DNA of 64,000 bases from positions 46,634,001-46,698,000 of the forward strand of contig NC_090990.1 in the NCBI RefSeq assembly GCF_041146395.1, read 5' to 3'. Below, piece after piece: positions 1 to 58,047 of the stretch (position 1 is the first letter of the stretch; the number at the start of each line of letters is the position of its first letter). Origin of the DNA: Eulemur rufifrons. Taxonomy: Eukaryota > Chordata > Mammalia > Primates > Lemuridae. The notes below the pieces were generated by a model that saw nothing but the letters and a program-made list of their open reading frames with translations, searched no databases and was not told the origin of the DNA. Made by a program: the position numbers and the translations under genes.

Positions 1-489
1 AGTTTATTGGTAGAGATGCCATTATTGGGCAGATGTTTTTTCCAGAGCATCTTACCTGAATTGCTGCAGTCCTAAGGAATTTTTTGTGGGGTTATTTTAC
101 AATGTCCTTGAGACAATTTTTATCTCAGACATGCAAGCATGAGCTTTCTGCCTTTGTGCTCTCCCAGCTCTAGTTTGGGTCTGATAAAAAGTGATTTCAT
201 CCTGGTATCTGCAACTTTGACAAAGATATTTTAAAAAGTTAATAAATATGAAAGGAGAAGGTACTTGCAGATAGGATTTATAAAATAAGTCCTGAAGAGA
301 TTTGCGCTTACTAGTTTACATCCTACTGGGGGTAAGAGGAAAAAACACAAACTGCTTTTCCTCAGCCCCCACACCATTGAAAATCAACACAGAAGACTTC
401 TGTGACCAAATGTGTAGGAATTTCTCCCCACCAATGAGTAAGCAGTTCTGCAGCGGAAGTTGGCTGGGTATCTTACAATTCAGTTTCTC
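1..489. other. Unassigned non-coding sequence
   Basis: No exon, repeat family or motif recognised. A 64-codon open stretch (302-496 +) has no recognisable protein features. Confidence 0.5.
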
Positions 490-657
490 CAGGTAGAGAT
501 AGCATCAGGTCCTACAGGTTGAGGGCTCAGTCCCACAAGACTCACTACTGATGCCAATCTCAAGCTCCAGGTTGTTTAACCTGTGCTTCTGACCGACTGG
601 CTGTACATTGGGGATATCACAGCCCCCTCCTTGGGTTTGATTAATTTGTGAGAGTGG

Positions 658-960
658 GCTGGGCACGGTGGCTCATGCCTATAATCCTAGCTTTTGGGAG
701 GCCAAGGCGGGAGGATAGCTGCAGCTCAGGGGCTCGACACCAGCCTGAGCACAGTGAGACCCCATCTCTGGAGACAAGAAACAAAAAAAAGACAAAACCA
801 CAAAACCCAGCCAGGCGTGGTGTGTGCCTGTAGTTCCAGCTACCTGGGAGACTGAGGCAGAAGGATCGCTCCCAGCCCAGGACCTGGAGCTCGCGGTGAC
901 TACAATCACTGCACTCTACCCAGGGACACCAAGTGATACTCTGTCTCAACAACGACAAAA
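658..960 (+). repeat. Alu (dimeric), inside the LTR-like element
   Basis: Starts gctgggcacggtggctca and ends in a degenerate A-rich tail. It is flanked by a 15-base TSD with one mismatch: aatttgtgagagtgg (643-657) and aatttgttagagtgg (961-975). Confidence 0.85.
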
Positions 961-1500
961 AATTTGTTAGAGTGGCTCACAGAACTTAGGGAAACACCTA
1001 GGTATACTGGTTTATTATAAAGGATATTACAAAGGGTACACATGAAGAGATGCACCATTCTCCAGGAACTTCCCCGTGTTCACCTATCCAGAAGCTCTCT
1101 GTACCCCCTCTTCTTGGGCCTTTTGTGGAGATTTCACTGGATAGACATGATTGAAGAATGCAGTGGGGAAACCCAGGAAGGCCTGTCCGGATTCTTTTTG
1201 GCCTCTGTGCAGCATTCGTTTCCCCAGGGTATGGGCAAAACCCTTTCTGAAATGGGGGTCTTCTGACCAACAATTAGAAAAGGTAGGTCAGAGAATTTCT
1301 TGATGGCCAGCTCCAAGATAGAAAGGGAAAGAGTGGAGTCTTGCCTTGGGGAGAAAAAAGAGCAGGAGCAGGTGAAAGGAGGGCAGAGAAGGTCAGGGAG
1401 AGAGATTTTATTTCCTGAGGCCTAAAGCACCTCAACATTATAACAGAAGACTGTAACAAGGGCTATGGGAGTTATGAGCCAGGAACCATGGACAAAAACC

Positions 1501-1521
1501 AATATATATATATATATATAT
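1501..1521. repeat. (TA)n microsatellite
   Basis: About ten uninterrupted TA units at the end of the LTR-like element. Confidence 0.9.
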
Positions 1522-1530
1522 TACAGTATC

Positions 1531-2787
1531 ATAAGGGGTCACATAAAATAGGCTTGCCATCAGAAAAGGAGTTTTGTTTAAAGTTGAAAAGAAATTGTAT
1601 TAGGCTCTCATCTGTGTTTAACAATACCTTAATAAGTTCAAGGCATGTGTTAGTATTGTTATAACTATAAAGCTAACGTATTCGTTGTAGAAAAATTGGA
1701 GAGAATTTTCAGAAAAGAAACTAAAAGTACACAGAAACCTTCCCACCCACTGTTGAGAGATAATCACTAATAACATTGTGATATATTTTCTTTTAGTTGC
1801 ATTTTTAAAGTTAAAAAGAAAAATCTGTATATTTTCTCATAGCAAATGTACTTTTAGCATCTTGTAATTCTGAGACTGTGGCTTAGCATTTTCTAGTCCT
1901 TATAATTGCATTTTTACTTAACAGCATTTAATAATTATCCTTACACTGAATAGCCAAGCAGAATGTACTTGCTTTGTTAAAGTTTAACAAAAATATGTCG
2001 CTCACCTTTGATGAACAAATTTGTAAGTTTTTTGGGAAACAGGACTATTTTACCTTAATGCTTGCATGACCATTGCTATGTTTTTTTCTTATATAGATTT
2101 GGATGCCTTTTTTACAGCCTCCATTTTAGATTCTGGTGCAAATGTGGAGAAATTCAGTGCCTGTTGATACCCTTCCTTTTAGTCAGTGGGATAGGTCGAT
2201 GCTGAAGATGTAAAGCCCACTTATTTCTTGTGTTTGCGCAGCTATGCAGCCTATAGAGATTGGAGACGTGGAAATGGGTCCATTTACCATATAATGCTTG
2301 GCAAGTCATTTGATTCTGGTCCTCCAGAATCTGGTCCTATTTGTAGATGATCTACCTGATGGAGATTTGGGGAGGTTGAAAGGAAATAATGTTCAAGAAT
2401 GTGTCTTATAAACTGTAAGCCGTTATTCTCCTACTCTTTGCTCCTCCACCCTGATGTTTAAGTCAGATAAAATTATGGAGTTATGTTCCTTTTTTGGGGA
2501 AGAACTCAAGTTTGTGAGTGTTCTTAATCTGATGGTTACTTCGATAAAAAGCACAGAGACTTTATGAGCTGATAAACAAAAGTCTTTTCTAAAAACACGG
2601 TAGGGATCTTTCTGAAAAGGTATAGGCTAAAACTTTGCCATCAATACAGTAAGCCGTTTGTACACATGAACATTGGGCACTTGAGATGGGGTTAGTTGGG
2701 ATTGAGATTTTCCATAAATGTGAAATACACACAAGATTTTGAAGAGATTTAGTGTTAAAAAAAAAAAAAGAATCTAAGCTATCTTAT
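1531..2787. other. AT-rich non-coding sequence
   Basis: Nothing recognised. No splice-flanked coding stretch was seen on either strand. An A13 run precedes the next SINE. Confidence 0.45.
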
Positions 2788-2924
2788 TGGCCAGATGCAG
2801 CAGCTCATGCCTGTAATCCTAGCTCTTTCAGACGCTGAGGTGAGGATCACTGGAGGCTAGGAGTTCAAGACCAGCCTCGGTAACATAGTGAGACCCGCCA
2901 TCTCTACAAAAACTAAAATTAAAG
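2788..2924 (+). repeat. Alu monomer (FLAM-like)
   Basis: Left-arm-only copy: ggccagatgcagcagctca through 'gagacccgccatctctac' and a short A-rich tail. Confidence 0.75.
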
Positions 2925-3043
2925 AAATCTTATTAATTTTTATATTATTTACATATTAAAATGATAATTTGTATATACTGGGCAGTGAATTATATTATTA
3001 AAATTAATTTTACCTGTTTCTTCTTACCTTTTGTGAAGCTGCT

Positions 3044-3407
<364 letters not shown>

Positions 3408-3533
3408 TAAATTACGTATGTGGCCCACATTATATTTCTGTTGGATGGCATTGGGTTAGGATTCAGTATGAGTAGTTTACCCTTAAAGGGGTTTAGTTTA
3501 CTGAACCACTTACATGCCTACATTTAAATTGAC

Positions 3534-3825
3534 ATTTTTTTGGAGACAAAGTCTCTTTGTGTCACCCCAGCTAGAGTGCAGTGTCAACCTCGTAGCTCAC
3601 TGCAACCTCAAACTCCTGGGCTCAAACTATCTTCCTGCCTCAGCCTCTTGAGCAGCTGACGCTACAGGTACATGCCGCCATGCCCGGCTAGTTTTTTTCT
3701 ATTTTTAGTAGAGATGGGGTCTCATTCTTGCTCAGGCTGGTCTCGAATTCCTGAGCTCAAGTGATCCTCCCACCTTGGCCTCCTAGAGTGCTAGGAATAG
3801 AGGCGTGAGCCACCATGATGGTCTA
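3534..3825 (-). repeat. Older Alu, antisense
   Basis: Dimeric Alu without a long T tail, flanked by the 9-base TSD taaattgac at 3525-3533 and 3826-3834. Confidence 0.85.
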
Positions 3826-3944
3826 TAAATTGACTTTTAAAATTCCAAATTATAGTCCTCTCCGTAACTCCCTCCTTTGTACTCATTGCATTGGTGAAAA
3901 ATTTTATTGTTCAGTGTTCTTGGAAATAACTATTAATATTTCTG

Positions 3945-4045
3945 AGAAGTGTGTGGTGGTTCACACCTGTAATCCTAGCACTTTGAGGCCAAGAGTTAGA
4001 GAAATTACTATGATTAATTATATAGCAAAATCTCAGCTAAAATAA
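3945..4045 (+). repeat. Alu fragment, decayed
   Basis: Carries 'gtggtggttcacacctgtaa' and 'cctagcactttgaggcc', then loses similarity. Confidence 0.6.
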
Positions 4046-4104
4046 TAATTAGCTTTTTGAAGCCCTAAATATCTCAAATCATTTTGGGATTGAAAAGAGA
4101 TGTT

Positions 4105-4325
4105 AATAATAACTACCATTTGTTGAACGTGTACTGGGTGGTAGGCCAAATACTCTACAGTTTCTTATGTAGTCCTTCACCTATAAATGCGAAGTAATTT
4201 TTATGACTCTGTTTTTTACAAATGAGAAAACTCTGAGGTTTAGGGAGTTTTAAACAATTGGCTATAGGAACACAGAGCTGGTCCCAGAGGTAGAACCCAG
4301 GACTCTATGATGTCAAAGCTCATAG
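4105..4325 (-). repeat. MIR, antisense
   Basis: Cues in order: ccatttgttgaacgtgtact, caaatgagaaaactctgagg, cacagagctggtcccagagg. Ancient mammal-wide SINE. Confidence 0.7.
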
Positions 4326-4424
4326 GCTGTAGAATCTCCTATATTTCAAGAATTGGTTATTGAATCAACTGGAAAAAAGTTGATTATTGAGGCAGACATT
4401 GAGTTCTAATCCTGTTTTTGCATT

Positions 4425-4660
4425 AGTAACCAATAGAAAATGACTTAAATTCTCATCAACAGGAGATTGGGTGAATAAAGTTTGTATTCCTACAGTGGAA
4501 TGTATGTCGTTGTTACAATGACTGTAGAGGACCTGTGTATATCATCATGAATAAATCTTAAAGATGTGAAGTTGAGCTTAAAAAAGCAAGTTGCTAAAGA
4601 ATAGTATGTGGTATGATGCAATTTATATAAAGTTTAAAAACCTGTCAAGCATTACTATTA
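4425..4660 (+). mobile_element. Old L1 3' fragment, sense
   Basis: Resembles the end of L1 ORF2: tctcatcaacaggagattgg, gtgaataaagtttgtatt, cctacagtggaatgtatg. Coding is destroyed. Confidence 0.6.
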
Positions 4661-7205
<2,545 letters not shown>

Positions 7206-7285
7206 AATAGTGGAGTGGAAGCTGCTGAGCATAATAATGCAACTATGAGGACAGGGTACGCTGTAGCATTTTAAATGTCTCAGCT

Positions 7286-7440
7286 TCCCGGCACAGTGGC
7301 TCACACCTGTAATCCCAGCTACTCAGGAGGCTGAGGTGGAAGTATTGCTTGAGGACAGGAGTTCCAGACCAGCCTGGGCAACACAGTGAGATGCTGTCTC
7401 TAAAAAAAATAAATAAATAAATAAAAAATAAAAAAAAGAA
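7286..7440 (+). repeat. Alu monomer with A-rich tail
   Basis: Monomeric SINE: ccggcacagtggctcacacc, then 'cagctactcaggaggctgag' without the usual first-arm middle, ending in an aaataaataaat tail. Confidence 0.75.
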
Positions 7441-8608
7441 ATAAAAATCTGGGCTATGACTGATTGTAGTTAGCTTATCTATGACAAGTTAGACTTAGCT
7501 TTACCATGTCTTAAACAAACTTGCTGTTCCCTTTTATGAACTCAGTTAGTTGCCTAACTAAATAGGTCAAAATTGTTTGGCTGAAGATTTCCTATGGCTA
7601 TAACACGAGTGAGACATAGGTTCCATCTAGCCTAAGTGCTGCTTGCTGGATATCAAGTTGTAGAGTTATCTGCATTTCTTCCTTCTCTTGTCATGTAATC
7701 TTAGAACATTAGTTCCCTTCCCTAGGTATTACCTAACACCATGGAATTGTAGGAATTTTCCGGGCCTGCTTTGTGGACATAGTTTAGCCTTATTAAATAT
7801 GAGTCAGAGGGTTGGATGGCCATCATTTCTACCCTTAACCCTTACTGGGGAATACTCTACCATAGTTTTCAAAATGTGCAGGATGATCCATTGGGAGAGT
7901 AAGAAGATGACAGTAAAGCTTTACTTTTTAATTTTTACCTTACTCCTGTGAAGTTTCTATTTTATGTTTTAAAACATTTATGTTATGTTAGTATAATAGT
8001 ATGTGTTTATGGTTATGAAAAATAAATTGAGGTACATGGTCTGTATATTTTTACTAGTAGGAATGTGTGTTTAAAAAAGTTCGAAGACCACTAATCTATG
8101 CTATTACCAGAATTACCTTTTTAAAATAGAAATCTGTCCTCAATACTTCCCTGCTTAAAAGCCTTTAATTACTTCCTGTTGTATATAGGATAAAGACTAG
8201 TCTGCTTAGCGTTATTTACAAGGACACTTTCCAAGTAGTCTCCCAAAGTATCAGTGATGAAAGATCAGGGTCTCCCCTCCCCAATCTTTCAAGGACTGAT
8301 ATTTTTATAAAACAAATGATTAGAAAAAATGAAATTTAAAAAACACATGCAAAATATAAGGTCAAGTTTTTTATTATTAAATGTAATAGGCATACTTTAC
8401 CATATTGCGGTAAGGTTTCTAAATGCTTATTCCTAATTTTGGTATTTATCTCTTTGTGGGCCAAGCATCAATTTGCAGTCCACACTTGCAGTAACAATGA
8501 TCTAAGCTGCTTTTTTTTTTCCTTTCTGCTACTTCTGGAAATTTACATTAGGTCATTTAGAGCTAGTTATTATTATCACAGAAAGTCATGTACTTATACA
8601 CCTGTATG
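7441..8608. other. Unassigned sequence, with an L2-like piece near 8140-8235
   Basis: 8140-8235 resembles sense L2 (cttaaaagcctttaattact ... aggataaagact). Nothing else was recognised. Confidence 0.4.
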
Positions 8609-8803
8609 CGGTGGTTCTTCAGTTGTTGTCTCTGGGCTAGTAGCATCAGGGTGACATGGGAATTTGTTAGAAATGCAGATTCTTGGGGGCCTCCTCAGAG
8701 CTACTGGATCAGAAACTGGGGGTGGGCGGACAGGGCTCTGCAATTTGTGTTTTAATAGGCCCTACAGGTGGTTCTGATGCATGCTAAAGTTTGGGAACCA
8801 CTG
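8609..8803 (-). mobile_element. MER5-type hAT-Charlie DNA transposon relic
   Basis: Bounded by inverted ends cggtggttc and gaaccactg, with inner cues gggaatttgttagaaatgca and ggccctacaggtggttctga. Non-autonomous. I could not match an 8-base TSD. Confidence 0.8.
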
Positions 8804-9189
8804 ACCTAGGGTAGCCCTATGTGTCATTTAAAGTAGGACACTTTTTAGAGTGAACTGGAGCATTGTTGATAATTGACGATGCTTGGTAGACTGAGACTTG
8901 AGGCTGTCTTGGGCAAATGAGGACTAATGGTCACTCCACTTTTACTTTTTCACCCCATTCTTTTTCTTTTACAATGAAGCAGGTTTCTGAGGTATTCTCA
9001 TTCCAGCATTCTCAAACTTTTGAGGCAGGGTCAGTCACTTCCCCTTTATGATTTCTCTTAGTGCATGGTACACACCTCTGCTGTTGTGTGTATATGCCTT
9101 ACTGTATAATTATCCCATTGTGTTGTCATTGTCTTACTGTGTATCTTATCTGTCTTGCTTTCTCGTTAGGCCATCTTAGCACTCATTTT
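8804..9189. other. Unassigned sequence
   Basis: Nothing recognised. Confidence 0.4.
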
Positions 9190-9400
9190 TTGGTCACTTT
9201 CACTATTTTTTTAATTACAAAATTAATACATGGCTGTTTAAATAAAATTCAAACAGCACTGAAATCTTTAAAGTAAAAAGTCTAATTTTTAAATCTCTCC
9301 ATCCTACTTCCTAGAAGTAATCACAGTGACTAAATTGACTATCTTTCTACATCCTTTTCTAGAAACCTATGCACACATTTTTTTCTTACAAAAATGTAAA
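9190..9400 (-). mobile_element. Old L1 3'-end-like fragment
   Basis: Cues: aattacaaaattaatacatg, ttcctagaagtaatcacagt, tttctagaaacctatgcac. This is the usual pattern of old L1 3' ends read in reverse. Confidence 0.5.
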
Positions 9401-10169
9401 AGTGATGAACATATTCTGAAACTTGTTTTCCCCATTCAGTTGTGGATATTGGATAACTTCCCTGTGTCAACACAAAGGGTTGGATTGTTAAAGCATACTC
9501 ACATGAGTGTGAAACCTTAGCCAGCTCCAGCCTTACTTGTGCTTCAGAGGCTGACGGCAGGAGGCAGCCACAGAGGAGCATTCCAGCTTCCACTGAATGT
9601 CACTGTCTTCTACATTAAGACATGTTATCAATATGCTTGAAATACTTGTCTGTGGATTGGTATGAAATCATTTATGAATGTGTTTCTGACAGACTTGTGC
9701 AGTTCTTAATTTGTTTACAGAAGTAAAATTCAACCTCAGGACACATTTTTTTTTATTTTGGATTAACAGACAAAGTCTGAGTAATATATATGGATGTATT
9801 TTTCCTAAAGGAAGCCTTTTCTGTCTTGGGAATCTCTGGTTCTGTACCCCATTAGTTACGCAAATAGGAAATGTCTGTGATTATCTCCTGTTTTCCAGCC
9901 AGCCATGCCCCATATATCCCTAAATTCTCGGATTCTTTACAAAAAACGATTAAGACAGACCAGATATATCCTGACATTTTAAAATCAGAGACAAATAAGA
10001 AACTCTATCTTATCTATTAAAATCCTTTAGTGTGTTTGCAAGGAGACCTGCTTTCATGCAGGGAATCCCTTAAGCTGTGGGAGGAAGCCACAGGCTTACT
10101 GTTAACTGTCCCTCTCATTCCCTTTTCAGTACATTCAGACCTGCTTTATTATTTTAATGATTGATTGGA
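9401..10169. other. Unassigned sequence
   Basis: Nothing recognised. Short open stretches on both strands lack splice borders or protein features. Confidence 0.4.
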
Positions 10170-10466
10170 TTTTTTTTTTTTTTTTTTGAGACAGTCTCCC
10201 TCTGCTGCCAGGGCTGGAGTGCAGTGGCGTCAGCACATAGCTCACAGCTACCTCAAACTGCTGGGCTTAAGTGATCCTCTTGCCTCAGCCTCCTGAGTAG
10301 CTGGGACTACAAGCGTGCAGCACCACGCCTGGCTCATTTTTCTTATTTTTTTGTAGAGACAGGGTCTTGCTACATTGTTCAAGCTGGTCTTGAACTCCTG
10401 GGCTCAAGCAATGCCTCCGCCTCCCAAAGTGTTAGGATTACAGGTATCAGCCACTGCATCTGGCTG
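10170..10466 (-). repeat. Alu, antisense
   Basis: T18 run, gagacagtctccctctgct, through 'ccactgcatctggctgg'. Dimeric and diverged. Confidence 0.85.
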
Positions 10467-10489
10467 GATTGCTTTTGATAATTTAATTT

Positions 10490-10790
10490 TTACAGGAGTT
10501 TTGCTATTAAACATGCAGTAAATACCCTTGCACACCAGCTTCGTGCCCTTTTGCAAGTATTTCTTTAGGAGAGACACCAAGAAGTAGAAATTCTGGGTAA
10601 AAGAGAATGCAAATTTAACATTGATACATTGATAGATACTGCTGAATTGTCCTCCTGAAAGATTGTGCAAGTTTATACTCCCACCTATTTTTTCATGACA
10701 TCTAGAGCATAGGCTATTATTAATCTCTAATAAATTAATAAATGTCAGATTGACATTTGACAGTAAAAAATGGCATCCTAGTTTTAGCTT
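10490..10790 (-). mobile_element. Old L1 fragment, antisense
   Basis: Cues: gcaagtatttctttaggaga, aagtagaaattctgggtaaa, gaattgtcctcctgaaagat, tttatactcccacc. Confidence 0.6.
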
Positions 10791-11494
10791 GTAAGAGAGG
10801 TTGATGTATTAATAACAACCACGCTGCTCTTGCAATCCCTTTGGACTATATGCTGCTATATAAGAGGACAGTACCTTTGTGACTACCTTTCTGTTATTCA
10901 CAGTTACCTGTCACTGGGTAGTTGTCAAGGTTGTACAGTTGAGATGCTGAGCATATCAGAAGTGTTTCTGTGATGCTCTATTCAGCACTTCTTTTGGTAG
11001 TTCCCATTGAATTCAGTGAACATTTGGATGGAATACCTGGACTCTTTATTAATGCAATGACATCCCTTATTGGTTTTTAATATGCTTTCTTGCTTAATGA
11101 TCTTGAATTAGAAGATAAAGATCTCATTCACTGTACCCAGGTTGATGTAAAAAAGTTTTGATTATATAATACATTTCTTTGATGGTTCATTACAATAGTG
11201 TATCACTAGTAAGAATGACCACTATGAAAGTATCATTTTGGTCATAGCAAAGTATTTTGTTGGCTTTTTGTATTTCAATTACATTACATTTTAGGTTAAT
11301 TTGAGCAAATTCCTGGAATTAAAAAACATTATTCATAAAGAATACCATATTGAGTGGTTTCCTTCTAGAGATGCAGATAAGCAGTTAAGAGTGTGGGATC
11401 ATTTGTGCAGCTTGGGAATTTTTCCTTTTCTAATCTCATCTGAAATCTTTTTGATCCCTTAATTTGGATATTCTTTTTCAGCTCAGGATCCTTT
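10791..11494. other. Unassigned sequence
   Basis: Nothing recognised. AT-rich. Confidence 0.4.
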
Positions 11495-12840
11495 TTAAAA
11501 TTTTATTTTATTAAAGTATAATTTACATATAATAAAATATACTCATTTAAAACATATAGTTCAGTACATTTTGATAAATGTATACATCTATATAAACAGT
11601 ATCCTTTTCAAAACAGAACATTTCCATCACTTCAGCAAGCTCCCTTGAACCCCTTCCCAGTGTAGGAAAATATCTTTACCTTCTGCTCTTCTAAGTTCTT
11701 GGCTGGGGCCCCTGTAATAAAAGATAGATTAACAAAGGAAAAACATAAATTTATTTAATATAAGTTTTATGTGACACGGGAGCCTTCCTAAGGAAATGAA
11801 GACCCAAAGAAATAGTTAAACCTGAGCGTTTTATGGTAGGTTTGATGAAGAGTAGAGAGTTGTAGAAAAATGTGATAGGACAAAAGCGATGTGAGCTAAG
11901 AGTAATAACTGGGGGAAACTTGGAAAGTTTCGTTCAGATTTCCTCTTGGTGTCCCTCTGTCTTTGGAAATAAAGATGCTCCTATCCTCTGGGTGTAGGGG
12001 GAGCACCTTTCACATGAAGATCTTATGATCTGCTTCAGGGGGAGTCCTTCCTGCATCTGCTCTTTCTTAAATTCCTTCAGCTAAAAATACTCAACATGCC
12101 AAGGTGCCATATTTTGGGGTAGCATGTTCTGAACCCTGTTATTGGTCAACTCCCTTCGACCCTGCCCTAGGTAAATGAATCTATAATTGTGGATTAGTTT
12201 TGTCAGTTCTTAAACTTCATATGAATGGAATCATACAGTTTGTATCTTTTTTTGGGTCAGGTTTCTTTTTCTCAACACACCATTTTTGAGATTTATCCTT
12301 GTTTTGTGTATCAGTAATTTTTTCCTTTATTTCTGAATGTTAGATTTATATACCATTATTTGTTTATTCATCTATTATTAGATATTTGAGTTTTTCTAGT
12401 TTGGGGCTTTTATAAATAAAAACTATATAAGCTTTCCTGTACAGGGTTTTTTGTGAGCATATATTTTCATTTTTCTTGGGTAAGTATGAGTGGAAATGCT
12501 GGGTCATATAGTAAGTATATTTTTAACTTCATAAGAAATTGCTAAACAATTTTCCAAAGTGGTTGTGCCATTTTACATTCCTACTAGCAATGTATGATAG
12601 CTCCAGTTGCTTCACAGCCTTGTCAACAATTAGTATTGTCTGTTTTGTTTTTTAATTTTAGTCATCTTAGTGGGTGTGTAGTGGCATTGCATTGTGGTTT
12701 TAATTTGAATTTCATAGAGTGGAGTCTTTTGACGAAGAATGTCCATGCGGTTTTCTTTAGTTTTTCTGTAGGACTATAGACATGTATACACTAATGGAAA
12801 TTGTCTTTTGTCTTTTTTTATTTAATAGAATTCTATTTTA
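11495..12840 (-). mobile_element. Old L1M 3' region, antisense, split by an insertion
   Basis: The left piece (11495-11660: taaagtataatttacatata ... acagaacatttccatcac) and the right piece (about 12149-12840: atatgaatggaatcatacag, gtggaaatgctgggtcatat, ttttccaaagtggttgtgcc) run in order through the 3' part of an L1M-type element read in reverse. The junction near 11660/12149 is where an unrelated block sits. Confidence 0.75.
11661..12148. mobile_element. LTR-like insertion within L1M
   Basis: About 490 bases beginning TGTAGG and ending GGTCA, interrupting the L1M sequence. Inner cues: gatagattaacaaaggaaaa, taaatttatttaatataag, caaggtgccatattttgggg. The composition fits a solo ERV LTR. Family and TSD not assigned. 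Confidence 0.5.
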
Positions 12841-12978
12841 TTTTATCTTGTTTTTTTAAAGTTTTTAAGATTGACACATAATAATTTTACATATTTATGG
12901 AGTACGTAGTGATGTTTTGATAGAGACCAGATCAGGGTAAGTAGCATATCTATCATCTCAAACATTTATTTGTGTTGT
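12815..12978 (-). mobile_element. Primate-type L1 3' end fragment, antisense, next to the start exon
   Basis: Cues: gattgacacataataatttt, acatatttatggagtacgta, gatcagggtaagtagcatat, catctcaaacatttat. It ends about 20 bases before the exon at 12999. Confidence 0.7.
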
Positions 12979-12998
12979 ATTTTTATATTTTTCTCTAG

Positions 12999-13033
12999 GT
13001 TTCTTTAAAAGTGATTGAAGAGAATAATTCAAA

Positions 13034-13055
<22 letters not shown>
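12999..13055 (+). CDS. PATJ: PATJ exon with start codon (5' UTR 12999-13033, coding 13034-13055)
   Basis: The acceptor is ttttctctag ending at 12998 and the donor is GCAG|gtatac. ATG is at 13034-13036 with A at -3, a favourable context although +4 is C. An in-frame TAA at 13025-13027 lies inside the same exon, so translation cannot start further upstream. It encodes MPENPAA plus the first base of an Asp codon (phase 1), as in human PATJ. Because an acceptor precedes it, at least one non-coding exon lies upstream; I could not find that exon in the window. Confidence 0.92.
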
Positions 13056-56091
<43,036 letters not shown>

Positions 56092-57263
56092 GTAAGTATT
56101 ATTTTTTTAAGATAACATCAGTTTTTTATAGTTTGAAGAACTTTCTTTAAATTCTTGCTGAAGAAACTAAGTACTATGTTCTAAAGTTTCCAGAATTTAG
56201 TCTTAGATGTTTTCTGGAAATGTGTTGGGTCTCATTGTTATGAAAGATAATGGTTAGATATACTTGGAAAGAATGTGGCATCTTTTATGCCATTTCCAGA
56301 AGCCAAAAACCCATGTTTAACTCTTTTGCCCACCTTAGAGGTAGTATGCATAGTAATGTTGTGCCAAGTGTGTTAGCTTTTCAGATATTATAAGAAATCC
56401 TTTTAAAAATGTTCCCTATGAATTAGGACCAGGAATATGGACTTCAAAAAAGCCTTCAAGTCTAGATGTTCGAGGACAAAAGTGGTTTCAGGTCTGAGTA
56501 TAGGCAATGGTTGTTCTTGAACTCAAAACATTTTTGGTAAGCTTTCTTTCTAATGGCAAAATGTCAGAAGGTGACTTTTATAATTTTTCTTAACAATTTT
56601 ACTGTCTTCTCGCTACAAATTAATTTTAGAGTTCCTATTCCAGATAATCCAAGGCCAGGGCAGTTAAAACTTAGAGAAGGCTTCTAAGCTGGCTTTCTCA
56701 ACAAATAATAAGAAAGGAAAGATTTTTCTTGCCAGAATAGTTTCAAAAGTTCTGTTATAATCTCACCTGGGATATAAGAGCTAAGCCTGCCCTAAACTGC
56801 AAGCCGTCACATGCAGTTTTCAAAGTGAGTTTTCTGTGTTCCATGCAGGTTTCATAAGAATTTGAAGACGTTTTAGATAGTTCTACTATTTCCTTCTTCG
56901 AATATTTGTGATGAATATTTCTCTTCCATAATTTTATGCTATCTATGCCATTATTTCATAGGTTTGAATTTTCAAGGCTGACATTAGAGAATATTTCTTT
57001 CTTCTAAACTTACCTGCATTTTGGGTCACTTCCTCACTGGTCTGCGTCAGCCAACTGACCAAGCTTTCCTCAGATGTACAGTGTAAAAGGAACATGGGAC
57101 ACCTTGTAGTTAATTTTACATTATTTACAAAGACATCTTTATAATAGATTAGTTACTAATAATTCCATTTGAATACAGTGAGAGCAATTTAATTCAAAAT
57201 GAGAGTAAGAAATATAAATTTGTCAGCAAACTTCATTTATTGTTAATTACTGCAGTATAGTGT
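56092..57263. other. Start of intron 13, unassigned
   Basis: No repeat or exon recognised. Confidence 0.45.
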
Positions 57264-57495
57264 ACTGATCAGTCAGACTCTGAAACCAAACTGCCTGAGT
57301 TCAAATTCTGGCTTATCCAGAACTTGATAGCTGTAATCCTAGAAAATTAACTAAACTCTATGTCTCAGCTTTGTTATATGTAAAGGGAGCTATTAATATA
57401 TTTGTACCTATCTCATAAATTTGTGTAGGAATTAACTATAATGTGTCTAGAATAGTTGCAAGTACATGGTAGGCTGTTATTTTTATTATCATTGT
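57264..57495 (+). repeat. MIR, sense
   Basis: Cues: ccaaactgcctgagttcaaa, ttctggcttatccagaactt, ctatctcataaatttgtgta, aagtacatggtaggctgtta. Confidence 0.8.
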
Positions 57496-57751
57496 CATAT
57501 AAATTAATGATACTTTTCCCTAAAATTGTTCTTTAATTCACACTAAACTCTTAGATATTGGATATTTTCCATTTAACTCTCTTCCAATTTACTAAATTTC
57601 CTTTGCTTAATCTCCTGCTAAAGCCCACCTATTGAGTACTTAATTTTAGTTACTATAGTTACCATATTTATTATATTTTTCTAGAATTTCCATTTTATTC
57701 CTTTTTAGATTAAAATTCTCAGGTGAAATTCTCAATGTAAAAAAAAAATCC

Positions 57752-58047
57752 TGCTGGGCATGGTGGCTCCTGCCTGTAATCTTAGTACTCTGGGAGGCCA
57801 AGGTGGGAGAATTGCTTGAGCTCAGGAGTTTGAGACCAGCCTGAGCAAGAGTGAGACCCTGTCTCTACTAAAAATAGAAAAATTAGCCAGATGTCGTAGC
57901 TCACACCTGTAGTGCCAGCTACTTGGGAGGCTGAGACAAGAGGATCACTTGAGCCCAGGAGTTTGAAGTTGCAGTGAGCTACACTGACACCACTGCACTC
58001 TACCCAGGGCAAGAGAGCAAGACTTTGTCTTCAAAAAAAAAAAAAAA
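57752..58047 (+). repeat. Alu, sense
   Basis: gctgggcatggtggctcctg to an A15 tail. It lacks the lemur-type middle insert. Confidence 0.9.

Larger units (their letters stand above)
490..1530 (-). mobile_element. Ancient LTR-like element, split by an Alu
   Basis: The pieces 490-657 and 961-1530 read as one old LTR in reverse orientation. Cues are gtggctcacagaactta, tttattataaaggatatt and a tail 'gagccaggaaccatgg...accaatatata'. I recognise the style of an ERV LTR but cannot name the family. There is no internal viral coding region. Confidence 0.5.

Noticed and set aside
641..958. Open reading of 105 codons, minus strand
   Set aside because: It lies wholly in an Alu and reads as standard Alu-derived peptide. 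The same holds for similar stretches at 3136-3333, 14074-14271, 20423-20629, 21841-22086, 40187-40384, 43241-43474, 45860-46072, 51898-52235 and 57782-58012.
4105..4325. tRNA-like signal in MIR sequences
   Set aside because: MIRs descend from tRNA, but these copies are decayed and show no intact cloverleaf or promoter boxes.
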